DNA of 64,000 bases from Pyrococcus kukulkanii (GTDB lineage: Archaea > Methanobacteriota_B > Thermococci > Thermococcales > Thermococcaceae). Location: positions 124,001 through 188,000 of the forward strand of contig NZ_JARRIB010000004.1 in the NCBI RefSeq assembly GCF_041647995.1. The letters are read 5' to 3'. Every line of letters starts with the position of its first letter. Position 1 is the stretch's first letter. Made by a program: the position numbers and the translations under genes. Of this stretch, positions 33,374-42,972 are shown one piece after another. The notes beneath the pieces were generated by a model. The model did not search any database. It was not told the origin of the DNA and saw nothing but the letters and a program-made list of their open reading frames with translations.

Positions 33374-34745
33374 ATGGAAGTGAAAAATTTGAAAACACTT
33401 CTAATCATTATTATTCTTTCTATTTCTATCTTTGTAGCATGTTTGAAATACTCACAATATGAGAGGATAAAACAAAAAGAAATAGAGCTCAACAAAACCC
33501 TAGAGTTAATAGAGTCTGATCTTCAGGCCTATAAGTTGGAGTATAACCGCACTTACAGGAGTTACCTCAATCAAAAATTGAGCAGAGAAGATATTGAAAA
33601 TGCCATTAAAAGAGTGTTGTTTCTTAAAAATAAGCTCATTGAATTAAATGCTTCGAAGGAAGATATAAAGAGCGTTGATAATTGTATTAAGGATGTATAT
33701 ACCCTTCAAGAGGAGGGCAAATTTTACACTGCTCTAAAGCAGAGTAGAAGTTGTGCCATTATCGCTTCAGATTCACTTGGCTCAATCCTTGCAGTTTCGG
33801 ATCGTATAAAACTAATAGAGTATGCCCAGGAAGAGCTTCGAAACCTTACCATCATGAAAAATGAAGTCGAGAAAGAGTGGAAAAAGATACTGGAGAGGGG
33901 AGTTAATTTTACCGATTACATGGTAGTTGGCCTCATAGTAGAAGAAGACATTCTCAAGCCAGAAATCTTCATGAACGATTCACGTAATTTCTTGAAAAGA
34001 CTTCAAAAAATGCCAAACCCTCAAACTCCAGAAGAAATTGAAAACGTCACTATATTAGGAGGCTGGGTAGGAGGTTACCTGGAATTTGCCAGAAGTTTCT
34101 TGGAAGATGCGCGAGTGCTAATGACTCGTGTTAACTCCGGTAACTTCAGTCCAAATGAATTACAGGAGGATGTATATGCACTCAGGGGCTACCTCTTAAG
34201 TATTGACATTCCATGCAATTCCACGAAGTTCATGGCTGCAGTGGCGTGCAACTGGAAAGAGTATAATAAAAAATTGGGGCTTATGGGGGCAGAGAGGGAG
34301 TATTATTCTGCGGCAATTTATTATCTCCTATACGCAATTGCAAAATGAACATATAAGTGAATTTAAAACTCTAGATCTAGCCTTTAACAGTACGAGAACC
34401 ACCATGGATAGAGTGAAGATGGTCCTTGATCTAAGATATGAGGCTCTGACTTTGCTAAATAGTTGCCCTCAAGATCCGATAACGTCTTTATACGTGAGTG
34501 ATGCAGTGGGGTGGTATTTCAAGCAGGGAGATATAATCTTGGAACATATGTTAGAATTCCGGGGAGAGGATCCAACGCCTCAGCCAATATATAGCTATGA
34601 GATGGCGAAAATCATCGCTAAGAAGATGTGTCGCGCTTTCATACTAGATCGCATAAACAATTCTGAGAATTCTTATTCTTAATTGACTGTTGGAATGTAG
34701 CCTGCAAATCAATTGAAGAAGTTGAAAGTATAGCACTTTGTAAGG
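33374..34745 (+). pseudogene. Membrane-anchored hypothetical protein with frameshifts
   Basis: ATG 33374 has GAGGAG a few bases upstream. The N-terminus LLIIIILSISIFVACLKYS is a signal anchor or lipoprotein signal, followed by a long helical, coiled-coil-like region with conserved Cys (VDNCIKDVY, SRSCAIIAS). The first frame stops at 34348, but the next frame continues QNEHISEFKTLDLAFNS without a gap: the A-run at 34342-34345 has one base too many. A second break near 34672 leads to FLIDCWNVACKSIEEVE up to about 34745. Full length would be roughly 455 residues. The 3' end runs up to the convergent HicB gene. Family unknown. Confidence 0.7.
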
Positions 34746-34751
34746 AAAAGC

Positions 34752-34946
34752 CTAGTGTCTTGAATCTTTCACTTCAAGGTACAGCTCTATCGCCTCTCTT
34801 ATATTCTTAAGGACTTCATCTTCGGTCTCTCCCTGACTCAAACATCCTGGGAGCTCTGGAACATAGGCAACGTACCCTCCCTCCGGCTGAGGTTCAAGAA
34901 CTACTTGGAACTTCCTTGACTCGACAAAAAGCTCAATGCCCCTCAT
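34752..34946 (-). CDS. HicB-like antitoxin (orphan)
   Basis: 64 residues from the ATG at 34946; an ATG at 34955 adds three residues. The HicB fold is clear: VVLEPQPEGGYVAYVPELPGCLSQGETEDEVLKNI and then REAIELYLE. No HicA toxin gene is found on either side, so it is an orphan. Its start overlaps the end of the MBL-fold gene. HicB proteins bind and neutralise HicA RNases; the HicB-only copy may serve another function. Confidence 0.82.
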   Translation of the reverse strand: MRGIELFVESRKFQVVLEPQPEGGYVAYVPELPGCLSQGETEDEVLKNIREAIELYLEVKDSRH

Positions 34947-35808
34947 TTCTTTCACCTAAATACTCCATAATCCCCTTAATTGAATTTACTATTCCTTGCA
35001 TCTCCCTAAATTTTATGTCCTCTTCAAGCTTCTCGTAAGGCTTTAGGAGCTCATCTCTCTCCAAGAGTTCTTCGATTATCGAATCAATGCCCTTTCCCAT
35101 GTTCCCCCTTACAACCTCTACCCACAGCTCCACCTGCTTCTTATGCCTTTCCAGTATCTTTGGATTTTCAAGCATGCCAAAGTGAGCGAAGCATATCTTC
35201 TTGCTCCCTAAGGAGATCATCTTTTCGAGGGATTCAATGTAGAGCTCCTTAATGAACTTTGGAGGGGTTGCCGGCCTGAGGTACACTTCACCATCAACGT
35301 CTAAGTACACTCCCGCAGAATCCCCAGTGAAGAGGTACTCGCCAAAGAGGTAGCTCTGGTGATGCGAGGCATGCCCAGGGGTTTCAACAACTTCAATCCC
35401 CTCGGGCGGTTTCGCGATGTTCTCTTCTGGAATTGGGAGAGGTCTCCCATATGCCAAAGCTACTTCACCGAGAACCCTCTTGCTCGCCTCCCACAGCTTC
35501 TCGGGATTAACTAAATGCCTGACTCCCCTCTCGTGAACGACGACTTTAGCCTTAGGGTACAGCCTGAGGAAGTGGCCTATCCCTCCCGCATGGTCGAGGT
35601 GGATGTGAGTAAGCAAAACGTACTCCACCTTAACTCCTAGAGAATCCAGGGCCCGCTTAAGGGTTTTCACCGTTGATGCTGGGCCAACGTCAACCACCGC
35701 GTTGAGATCTTTTATCACCCAGGAGCCAATGAACTTTCTGTAGCCCTTTAACTCAAGGGGGAGTTCGATCAAGTATAGATTACCATACTCGATTATCACT
35801 TCCCCCAC
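34933..35808 (-). CDS. Metallo-beta-lactamase fold hydrolase
   Basis: 291 residues. The metal-binding motif is THIHLDHAGG near residue 76, with further ligands in TPGHASHHQSYLFGEYLFTGDSAG and ICFAHFG. The general fold is that of glyoxalase II-like hydrolases; the substrate is not known. It is transcribed ahead of HicB with a 14-base overlap. Just upstream is a TTAACGGTAACGG stretch (minus strand) resembling the GTTAACGGTA repeats near 15.3 kb. Confidence 0.88.
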   Translation of the reverse strand: MGEVIIEYGNLYLIELPLELKGYRKFIGSWVIKDLNAVVDVGPASTVKTLKRALDSLGVKVEYVLLTHIHLDHAGGIGHFLRLYPKAKVVVHERGVRHLVNPEKLWEASKRVLGEVALAYGRPLPIPEENIAKPPEGIEVVETPGHASHHQSYLFGEYLFTGDSAGVYLDVDGEVYLRPATPPKFIKELYIESLEKMISLGSKKICFAHFGMLENPKILERHKKQVELWVEVVRGNMGKGIDSIIEELLERDELLKPYEKLEEDIKFREMQGIVNSIKGIMEYLGERNEGH

Positions 35809-35855
35809 CGTTACCGTTAATAAAAGGAGCGCGCTATTAAGTTATGGTGGAACTT

Positions 35856-36057
35856 ATGCAGAAAATAGAGGCTATCTATGAGGATGGCGTGTTTAAGCCC
35901 CTGAAAAAGGTGAACTTAAAAAAACGGGCAGAAAGTAATAATTCATGTATTTCCGAGCATTACCGAGAAGACCTTCGGAGTAATAAAACTAGACAGAAAG
36001 GAAGTCGATAAGATAATCGAGGAGATAGAAGATGGCTGGGGGGAAGGTATTCTTTGA
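35856..36057 (+). pseudogene. DUF104-type antitoxin gene with a frame break at an A7 run
   Basis: From ATG 35856 (GGTGG 5 bases upstream) the frame reads MQKIEAIYEDGVFKPLKKVN, a perfect DUF104 antitoxin start. The run of seven A at 35918-35924 carries one base too many; skipping one restores LKNGQKVIIHVFPSITEKT and [17 protein letters not shown] up to TGA 36057. The downstream VapC overlaps this end. Translation of the wild-type-length product would need slippage or a real one-base deletion. Confidence 0.75.
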
Positions 36058-36463
36058 TTCTAACGTTTTAATTTATCATCTTTCTGGCATCGAAGATGCA
36101 AAGGAGTTAATCATGATGGTTGAGCTTGGGGAGGTAAAAGGGTTAATAAATCCAATCGTTACTTCTGAAGTTCTGTTCTACTATATAAGGACTAAAATCA
36201 AGATGAGACCTTACGATATCAAGAGAAATCCATCTATCATTGAAGCTCTTAACTTGACGCCCGTGTTTGAGTTACTCTCGATATTTGAGATCCTTAACGT
36301 TAGTGGGGAGGTGCTCTCAGATCTTGATGCTGTTATAAAAAAGTATGATCTGCTACCTAACGATGCAATAATAGCTGCAACTTGCAGGCACTACGGAATT
36401 GATAAAATTGCAACCTTCGATGAGGACTTCGAGAGAGTGGACTTTCTTAAAGGGAGGAGGTAG
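36032..36463 (+). CDS. VapC-like PIN-domain toxin
   Basis: 143 residues, ATG 36032 with GAGGAGAT upstream. PIN core: [11 protein letters not shown] (D8 region), VTSEVLFYY (Glu), [14 protein letters not shown] (Asp near 112) and [14 protein letters not shown] (Asp near 130). VapC proteins are RNases; its partner antitoxin upstream has a frame break at an A7 run. If the antitoxin is not made, this toxin must be silent or the frame must be restored. It ends 1 base before panB, so it is transcribed with it. Confidence 0.85.
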   Translation: MAGGKVFFDSNVLIYHLSGIEDAKELIMMVELGEVKGLINPIVTSEVLFYYIRTKIKMRPYDIKRNPSIIEALNLTPVFELLSIFEILNVSGEVLSDLDAVIKKYDLLPNDAIIAATCRHYGIDKIATFDEDFERVDFLKGRR

Positions 36464-36464
36464 T

Positions 36465-37262
36465 ATGAGGGAGGTAACACCTAAGAAGATTATGGAGATG
36501 AAGGGCAGGGAAAAGATAACCATGATCACAGCTTACGACTATCCCTCGGCACTCTTGGCAGATAAGGCCGGCTTCGATATCGTGTTCGTAGGAGATTCCC
36601 TGGGGATGGTTGTTTACGGTGATGAGAACACCCTAAATGTGACGATGGAGCAAATGGTCTTTCACACTAGGGCTGTAGCAAAGGCCGTAAAGAGGGCTCT
36701 TGTTTTGGCGGACATGCCCTTCGGAAGCTACGAGGTCAGCGTTGAAGAGGGAGTTAAGAATGCGATAAAGCTGATTCAGGCCGGAGCAGATGCCGTAAAA
36801 ATAGAAGGTGGGGCTGATCATGAAAAGCTTGTGAGGAAGCTCGTTAGGATGGGAATCCCCGTCATGGGCCACACGGGCTTAACACCGCAGAGGTACCTCA
36901 GGCTTGGGGGCTACAGGATAATGGGTGGCACTGATGAAGAGGTTGAGGAGATAATAAGGGATGCAAAGGCTTTGGAGAGGGCAGGGGCCTTTGCAGTGGT
37001 TTTGGAGTTCGTCTATGCGGATGTTGCTAAGATGGTTACCGAGGAAGTTTCAATACCGACCATTGGCATTGGAGCTGGTCCCTGGGTTGATGGTCAAGTT
37101 TTAGTCTGGCACGACGTCCTCGGCTTAATAGATTTCTCACCGCCGTTCGCGAAGAGGTATGCAAACTTAAAGGAGGAGATACTCAAGGCAATAAGCGAGT
37201 TTAAGCGGGAAGTTAAGGAGGGCAAGTTCCCAGGGAAGGAGCACTACTGGACGAGGGAGTAA
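36465..37262 (+). CDS. panB: 3-methyl-2-oxobutanoate hydroxymethyltransferase
   Basis: 265 residues from the ATG at 36465, which has GGGAGGAGG upstream; longer in-frame starts would overlap the VapC gene. Family signatures are [35 protein letters not shown] and [11 protein letters not shown] near residue 80, [16 protein letters not shown] near 137 and the C-terminal [19 protein letters not shown]. It forms ketopantoate for CoA. The decarboxylase MfnA in this window (53125-54273) could supply beta-alanine for the same pathway. Confidence 0.95.
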   Translation: MREVTPKKIMEMKGREKITMITAYDYPSALLADKAGFDIVFVGDSLGMVVYGDENTLNVTMEQMVFHTRAVAKAVKRALVLADMPFGSYEVSVEEGVKNAIKLIQAGADAVKIEGGADHEKLVRKLVRMGIPVMGHTGLTPQRYLRLGGYRIMGGTDEEVEEIIRDAKALERAGAFAVVLEFVYADVAKMVTEEVSIPTIGIGAGPWVDGQVLVWHDVLGLIDFSPPFAKRYANLKEEILKAISEFKREVKEGKFPGKEHYWTRE

Positions 37263-37264
37263 AT

Positions 37265-37594
37265 TTAGGGGATGAATTTAAGTTTTAGGTCGGAAACTTT
37301 TGCGATATCTAAGAAGTCGCTATCCCTTGTTACTAATTCTTCTCCATTATTAATGCAGATTGACGCTATTAGCAAATCAGCGAATGACTTTGGTTTCCCA
37401 ATCTTTAGAAGTGATATCTGGATAGTATGAGCGAGTAGAATATCCTCAAACGTAGGAAACAAGACATTTCCATAGAATCTTTTGTATCTGACAATTCCAG
37501 GATATTCGACAAAGGTGACACCTGTTATGTTTTCATTAATTTCCTGCCTATTTTTCACCCTTTCAATAACGATGCTCGTATCTAATACAACCAT
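37265..37594 (-). CDS. VapC-like PIN-domain toxin
   Basis: 109 residues. PIN features: VVLDTSIVIERVKNR (Asp4), TFVEYPGIVR (Glu near 29), SFADLLIASICINNG (Asp near 79) and LVTRDSDFLDIAKV (Asp near 97). It is slightly shorter than usual. The start overlaps the antitoxin by 13 bases. Convergent with panB, 2 bases apart. Frame intact. Confidence 0.82.
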   Translation of the reverse strand: MVVLDTSIVIERVKNRQEINENITGVTFVEYPGIVRYKRFYGNVLFPTFEDILLAHTIQISLLKIGKPKSFADLLIASICINNGEELVTRDSDFLDIAKVSDLKLKFIP

Positions 37595-37800
37595 TTAATC
37601 CTCTCCTTTTCCTTATTCCTCACATAAAAGTCCTGTAATATTTCATCCTCTAACTCATCTTCTGTTATCCCAAGCATCTCCCTTAGTTTATTTATTGACA
37701 TAACCTTTGGTGAAATCTCAGCTAATGCCCTGTTTATTACCTCCTTTAACTTTTTTTCATCCACCCAATCTGGAACTTCTATGGTGATAACCTTGCTCAA
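37582..37800 (-). CDS. VapB-like antitoxin
   Basis: About 72 residues from a TTG at 37800, chosen since GGAGGTG (37813-37807) lies 6 bases upstream; TTG 37815 or 37803 are alternatives. SKVITIEVPDWVDEKKLKEVINRAL is the typical start of archaeal VapB-type proteins and the C-terminus is strongly charged. It pairs with the PIN gene downstream. Confidence 0.75.
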   Translation of the reverse strand: MSKVITIEVPDWVDEKKLKEVINRALAEISPKVMSINKLREMLGITEDELEDEILQDFYVRNKEKERIKWLY

Positions 37801-37839
37801 CAATGACACCTCCAAATGAAGTTATTGGACAATTCTGGT

Positions 37840-40029
37840 TTATATCTTTTTAAGGATGATTTCTAGATGAACATTTACTCCATACACGTTGATGTTCATG
37901 ATTTGGGATCCATAACCTTTGTAGCATTCTCCATATTTTGTTGGAATATAAGCGCTTAAGATATGGCTAAGAGGCCCCTGGATGAAATATCGAATTTCTA
38001 TGGATCCTCCTTTGCCTCCATTCTTGCTGAAGGGATTTAACCTTGGGAGCATGCGTCTATTTAAAGACCTTGAATATAGAAACACTAAAATCTCCTGGGA
38101 TCTGGACAGTTTCTGCAGAAAACAATTCAAAACCTTAGTGTCTAAATATTTGTTTACCTTGTTTGTGAACAGCAATTGAGATAATTCTTCAATGAAAAGC
38201 ATTTGAGGTGCCCTTTTTATGATGTTTGAATGCAATGTGTACAACTTCTCATGCAACAAATATTTCGGAATATTATATAAATTGGGAAGCATAGAATTCC
38301 TCTCCTTCCTCCTTTCTCTCCTTATATTCTCTACTGTCCGTGCATAGGACTCTAGAAGAACGTAGTATCCCAGCACATCTGATTCAAGGCGTCTTCTCCC
38401 AAGCTTGATCTTAAATTTTATGTCCCTTCTAAATGGAACCCTGGCTAACGCCCAGTAAATGCTACTGCTGTAGATATCCCTAAGTTCATTTGGAGAGAAT
38501 GATAAAAGAAAGAGGAGAATTGTTTCGAGATTAAGTTTTCTCTCTATAAATGGAGCCATCAAAGCGCGGAACGCTTCTAAATATTCTCCTAAATATTCCC
38601 TAATATGCTTGTCGGCCATCAGATGCTTAACTACAGTTTTCAGGCAGTCTTCAGGAGCGCTAATTTCATCTCCAGCAATAATTTCACAAAAAGACACAGG
38701 CTTCCCCTTTTTCTCATAAACACTTTCAATTCTCTCGTAGATTGTTTTGCTAAGCCCTTTTTCTAATATATCCTCCAGTCTCCTCTGAAAAACTGAATCT
38801 ATATCAACGCCTTCCTTTTTCAACTTCTCTAGCACAATTTCAAGGTCATTGTACTCTCTTGTTCCTGATGTCTGTCATTATGAGCAATCCTGCAGTGGGT
38901 ACATCTAATCCCTCCTCTCCAACAATTGTTAAAACAAGAATTTGGAAAATTCCACGTTTGGCCCTGCTAATTATTCTGAGTCTGTCCTCTTTGACGTATC
39001 ACCAGTTATTACAGCAACTCTTAAGTTAAAGTTGCTTCTAATGGCCTTTTCTATTTCTCTCGCGGTAACTTTTCTCGAAGTGAAGATTAAAATTGGCCAT
39101 AGCTCTGGAGAATTTTGAACATCATATGCCTCCAGAACTTCTAGAACTGTCCTTGCTTTATGAGATAAACCTCTAATCTGATGTATTCCCTCCAAGATGT
39201 CTGTGACATTTCCTTTCCTCAAAACATTCTCATAGCTTTCAAGAAAAGCTTTTATGCCATAGCTCGCCAGGGCTTTCTCTAAGTGATATCTGGTTCTTCC
39301 ATCAATGTCTTCAAAAAGCAATCTCTCGTATAATTCCTTTTCGGCTTCATTAAACTCTGAATCAAACATATCAAGGATAACGTTTGGAAGCTTAAACTCC
39401 CTATCTATTTCTACGAGCTTTGCATAGTCATATTCATAGTACTTTGGCTCACCTACATTGATGACGAATTCCTGAGGAATTCTAAACTTTTTGCGCTTAG
39501 GTATTAATGCTGAGAACCCAAACAAAAATTCTGGCCTGAGTTTTGTTATTAATTCCACATAGAATTTGTTCCCAAATGCATGATGAACCTCGTCAATTAT
39601 CACGAACTTATAATCCTTCAACGTCTCTACGCACTTCAATGCGGTTTGGGGAGTTGTTATAACCACGGAAGGCTGTCTTTGAAAAGCCTCACATCTTCCT
39701 TCGTATCCCTTTGCTATATCCTCAAAAATTCCACTCCATATTTTCTCCATCTGGTCACACAGTAATCTTGTTGGCTCTAAGACAAGTACTTTTCCTCCCA
39801 GAAGCTTTACAATGAAGTACGCTATCGCCATTTCAATAAAGGTCTTTCCGCTCCCAGTTGGCATTGTAATAATGTTTAGTTTGATGCCATCTTCATGTAC
39901 AAACGCATGTTCTAAAACGGCCTCAGAAATTACTCTTTGATACTTTCTCAACGTTAAACCAAAGTTTCTGCTTAAAGATAACTCAAAGTCAGATAGAGCT
40001 CCTGAAATTGCTCTATTACTAACGTTCAT
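37840..40029 (-). pseudogene. SF2 helicase with an unknown C-terminal domain, broken by two frameshifts
   Basis: The N-terminal part (40029-38977) has motif I MPTGSGKT near residue 55, motif Ia VLVLEPTRLL, motif II IIDEVHHAFG and motif III GFSALIP. After VITGDTSKRTDS the frame is lost near 38971; the next frame reads IISRAKRGIFQILVLTIVG, EEGLDVPTAG (motif V) and LLIMTDIRNK. A second break near 38851-38862 leads to a 330-residue C-terminal part (NDLEIVLEKLKKEGVDIDSV to the end at 37840) that I do not recognise. Motif VI is not seen. The intact protein would be about 725 residues. It is flanked on both sides by VapBC-type pairs. Confidence 0.72.
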
Positions 40030-40185
40030 CAGTTAGTATATTCACATTAATCTTTACAAAGTTTGCTTCCCCTCACTTATAATTTTAACATTCCCGGGAA
40101 CCTACCAGCTAAATGAACCGAAAGCTCAAATTGATCCCAAACAAATTTAATAACCCTCAAAGGAATTTATCATAAGGTGCAGGAG

Positions 40186-40488
40186 ATGGCAATTAGCGTA
40201 AAAGATTCAGAGGGTGTTAAGTTGCTCATTGAAAAGGTTGCAAAGGCCGTTGGAGTGTCTCCCGAAGAGCTTATTGAGTACTATGAGTGGAAGGCCAACC
40301 TTGAGAAGCTTGAGAAGACAGGAATGAAGAAAATGACGAGGGAAGAAGCTATTAAATTCCTGCAGTCTCAAAAAGGGAAAAGGGAAATAAGCGAGGAAGA
40401 AGCAATCGAACTATACTATGAGGTTAAGGAGGAAATCAAGAAATGGAGGCTAATAGAAAAGAGGCTAAAGGAGCTAGGCCTCGAGTAG
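40186..40488 (+). CDS. Putative antitoxin of a PIN toxin (coiled, acidic and basic)
   Basis: 100 residues from the ATG at 40186 (AAGGTGCAGGAG upstream); a GTG at 40177 is the alternative. Highly charged helices: LLIEKVAKAVGVSPEELIEYY, then MTREEAIKFLQSQK and ELYYEVKEEIKKWR. No DNA-binding motif is certain. Overlap of its end with a PIN remnant on the same strand is the arrangement of an antitoxin. It may be a VapB-type protein; family not named. Confidence 0.6.
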   Translation: MAISVKDSEGVKLLIEKVAKAVGVSPEELIEYYEWKANLEKLEKTGMKKMTREEAIKFLQSQKGKREISEEEAIELYYEVKEEIKKWRLIEKRLKELGLE

Positions 40489-40937
40489 TCATTAACACAT
40501 CTGTACTTTTTTCTCAGGCGCAATCTCAACTAAGGGTTATGCCTTTGAGGTATTGGAGCCCTTAGCAGAGGGTCACATCGTGAACTATGTTTCGGAGTGG
40601 GTTCTCAGAGAATATCAGGGGAAACTAACTTCGAAGAAGGCTCTCAAGTACTTATCCCCTGAAGAAGCTGAGGGGTATATCATCTCATAAGAAGCCACTC
40701 CAAGATAGTTCCAATAAAGCACTCCTTTCAAAATTCAAGGCCCTCCTTGAGAAGGTTGGAGATCCCGAGGATATTCCATTCCTTGATGTTGTGTATAACG
40801 CAAAAGCCGAGTTCCTGATAACCTACGACAGGAAGCACCTTCTGAAGATCAGGGGCAAAAACAAGAGATTCAAGCTCAATGACCACGAGTTCTACATCCT
40901 GACACCCCGGGAATTTATTGCAATGTATAGACAGTGA
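40443..40937 (+). pseudogene. PIN-domain (VapC-like) toxin remnant
   Basis: ATG 40443 leads to RPRVVINTSVLFS, the PIN start; then at a T6 run (40507-40512) the frame changes and reads GYAFEVLEPLAEGHIVNYVS and WVLREYQGKLTSKKALKYL. A second break near 40684 leads into SNKALLSKFKALLEKVGD and DVVYNAKAEFLITYDRKHLL, with the end TGA at 40937. The PIN core aspartates remain visible (NTS, DVVYNA, TYDRKH). Two frameshifts make the gene non-functional as it stands. Confidence 0.78.
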
Positions 40938-40939
40938 AT

Positions 40940-41743
40940 TCACTCCCTGCTAAGCCCTAAAGTTCCCAGGATTATAAGTGCAAACCCGAAGAGATGCCAT
41001 GCAGTTATTGGCTCGCCCATGAAGAGTGCAATGCCAATAGCAACGGCTGGAGCTGGAGTTATTATTGCCGTCGCGAGGGATAGATCAATTCTCTTTATCG
41101 AGGCGTACCATACCAGCTGGCCAACCGCTATTATGAAGCCCTCCGCTACCGAATAGGGGGTGAACTCTAAACCGGTAGCCACGGCAAGGGGGAGCAGGTA
41201 GAGCGAGCCAAAAGAGTTCCTGAGGAAGGCTATCGTCTGAGGGCCTGCTTTAGTTTTCTTCGCAATGACGTGCCCGATCTGCCAGAACAGTGGAACGAGC
41301 AGGAGAAGGAGATCTCCAACGCGCACTTCTAGACCTTTACCCTGGGTTATAACCATAGTAACTCCTGAAAGCACCAAGAGGGAATAGAAAGACCTTTTCC
41401 CTGTAATCTTCTCCCCTAAAAATATTGAGGCGAGGATAAAGGAGAAGAGGACTTCAGCTCTAGTTATTAATGCAGCATTTACCGCCGTGGAGAGCCTCGC
41501 TCCAATTGAGTACGAAATGTAGGCAAGGAAGGTTCCAAAGAAGCCTATTAGCGCCCCTCTCTTCCACGTAGCTTTTGCCTCTTGCAGGTTAATGGTGGGG
41601 AAAAGGATCAGGGAGGCAATGAAAGCAGAGAAAAAGGCAAAGCTTATGGGATTGGCAGGATTGGCTTTTATAACCACTGGCTCTAGACCATAAAGTAACA
41701 TTCCACTGAGCGCGAGTAGGACTCCTTCACTCTTCCTTCTCAT
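40940..41743 (-). CDS. EamA/DMT-family transporter
   Basis: 267 residues, about nine or ten TM segments from two EamA repeats; the tandem repeat is visible as FFGTFLAYISYSIGARLSTA near residue 70 and the later IVIAVGQLVWYASIKRID-type segment. The final helix is GFALIILGTLGLSRE. Such transporters export or import small metabolites. It overlaps the Mrp/NBP35 gene by 17 bases on the minus strand. Confidence 0.85.
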   Translation of the reverse strand: MRRKSEGVLLALSGMLLYGLEPVVIKANPANPISFAFFSAFIASLILFPTINLQEAKATWKRGALIGFFGTFLAYISYSIGARLSTAVNAALITRAEVLFSFILASIFLGEKITGKRSFYSLLVLSGVTMVITQGKGLEVRVGDLLLLLVPLFWQIGHVIAKKTKAGPQTIAFLRNSFGSLYLLPLAVATGLEFTPYSVAEGFIIAVGQLVWYASIKRIDLSLATAIITPAPAVAIGIALFMGEPITAWHLFGFALIILGTLGLSRE

Positions 41744-42614
41744 CTCCCTTCATTTCCTTCAGCTTGTTTACAAGCTTTTCTGCTATCTCCATGAAGGCCT
41801 TTGCAGCTGGGGTATCGCCATAAAGCACTATCGGAATGCCGAGGTCGCTTGCTTCCCTTGCTTTAAGATCTATTGGTATTTTGCCCAGGAAGTCAACGCC
41901 TTCCTTCTCCGCGAGCTTTTCTCCTCCCCCCTCTCCGAAGATGTCTATCTTGTTTCCACAGTGCGGGCAGATCAAATAGCTCATATTCTCCACTACCGCT
42001 ATATATGGGACTTCCATCTTCTTCATCATATTTACCGCCTTTCCAGTGTCAAGAAGGGCAACTTCCTGGGGGGTGGTAACGATTATGGCGGCATCGAGCT
42101 GTATCGACTGAACTACGGTTAGGATTTCATCTCCAGTTCCTGGGGGAAAGTCGATTATCATGAAGTCAAGCTCGCCCCACTTCACGTCCCCTAAGAGTTG
42201 CTTTATTGCCTTTGTAACAAGGGCGCCCCTCCAGATTATTGGCTGATCCTCGGGAACCATCATTCCCATGCTCATTACCTTTATTGGAGTAACCTGACCC
42301 ATGAAGTCCGCCATTGGAGGTATCATCTCGAAGTGTCCATCGTCGAACTTCTCAGCAAAAACTTCGGCCTTGTCAACGCCGAGCATTTTGGCAACGTTTG
42401 GGCCATGTATGTCTGCATCGAGTATTCCGACGAAGTAGCCCATCTTGGCTAAAGCCGCAGTCAAGTTAACGGCGACGGTACTCTTCCCTACTCCCCCCTT
42501 TCCGCTCAAAACCGCGATCTTGTACTTCCACTTCTTCTCTTTCTCCTTTATCCTCTGCGTTAGGGGATCAACGCCAAGTCCGGGCAAGTTTAGGGTTGGA
42601 GCCTTTATCGTCAT
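41727..42614 (-). CDS. Mrp/NBP35-type Fe-S carrier ATPase
   Basis: 295 residues. Deviant Walker A SGKGGVGKSTVAVNL near residue 37, switch I DADIHGPNVAKML near 66, VDFPPGTGDE-like motif IIDFPPGTGDE near 153, and the C-terminal CxxC cluster site SYLICPHCGNKIDIFG near 221. It probably carries an Fe-S cluster to target proteins. Monocistronic promoter upstream (AT-rich 42660-42730), with the transporter co-transcribed downstream. Confidence 0.9.
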   Translation of the reverse strand: MTIKAPTLNLPGLGVDPLTQRIKEKEKKWKYKIAVLSGKGGVGKSTVAVNLTAALAKMGYFVGILDADIHGPNVAKMLGVDKAEVFAEKFDDGHFEMIPPMADFMGQVTPIKVMSMGMMVPEDQPIIWRGALVTKAIKQLLGDVKWGELDFMIIDFPPGTGDEILTVVQSIQLDAAIIVTTPQEVALLDTGKAVNMMKKMEVPYIAVVENMSYLICPHCGNKIDIFGEGGGEKLAEKEGVDFLGKIPIDLKAREASDLGIPIVLYGDTPAAKAFMEIAEKLVNKLKEMKGDEKEE

Positions 42615-42746
42615 TCCATTCCACCCGTCATGAGTTGTTAGGTCGGGTTAAAAACCTTTGCCCTTTTGTGTAGCTTTTGGGTCAAAAGTGTATAATTAAA
42701 ATCATTTTGGCAAAACTTAATTTTTCTCAAGATGTTCCTATTAGCT

Positions 42747-42914
42747 ATGGACCGGAATATTCCACGCAAAAAATTGGCAAGATATCATGGAATTTTCAGG
42801 CGAGAGGATCTTAGTCCAGAGGAGATTGATAAGCTAATTGAGAAAGAAACGGAGAGACTTCTAAGGGAAGAACTTGAGAAAGCATGTGCTAATAGTAAGG
42901 AGAGAGCTACTTGA
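42747..42914 (+). CDS. Possible small antitoxin-like protein
   Basis: 55 residues from the ATG at 42747; an ATG at 42732 adds five. It is highly charged (PRKKLARYHGIFRREDLSPEE and EKETERLLREELEK). No ribosome site is clear. The sequence after it carries a short unassigned frame up to about 43000. The assignment rests only on size and charge. Confidence 0.35.
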   Translation: MDRNIPRKKLARYHGIFRREDLSPEEIDKLIEKETERLLREELEKACANSKERAT

Positions 42915-42972
42915 GGAGCATAGTGGGAGAATTGTTATCTCCCAGCAAGAGGTAACTATTAAACAGCAGACT

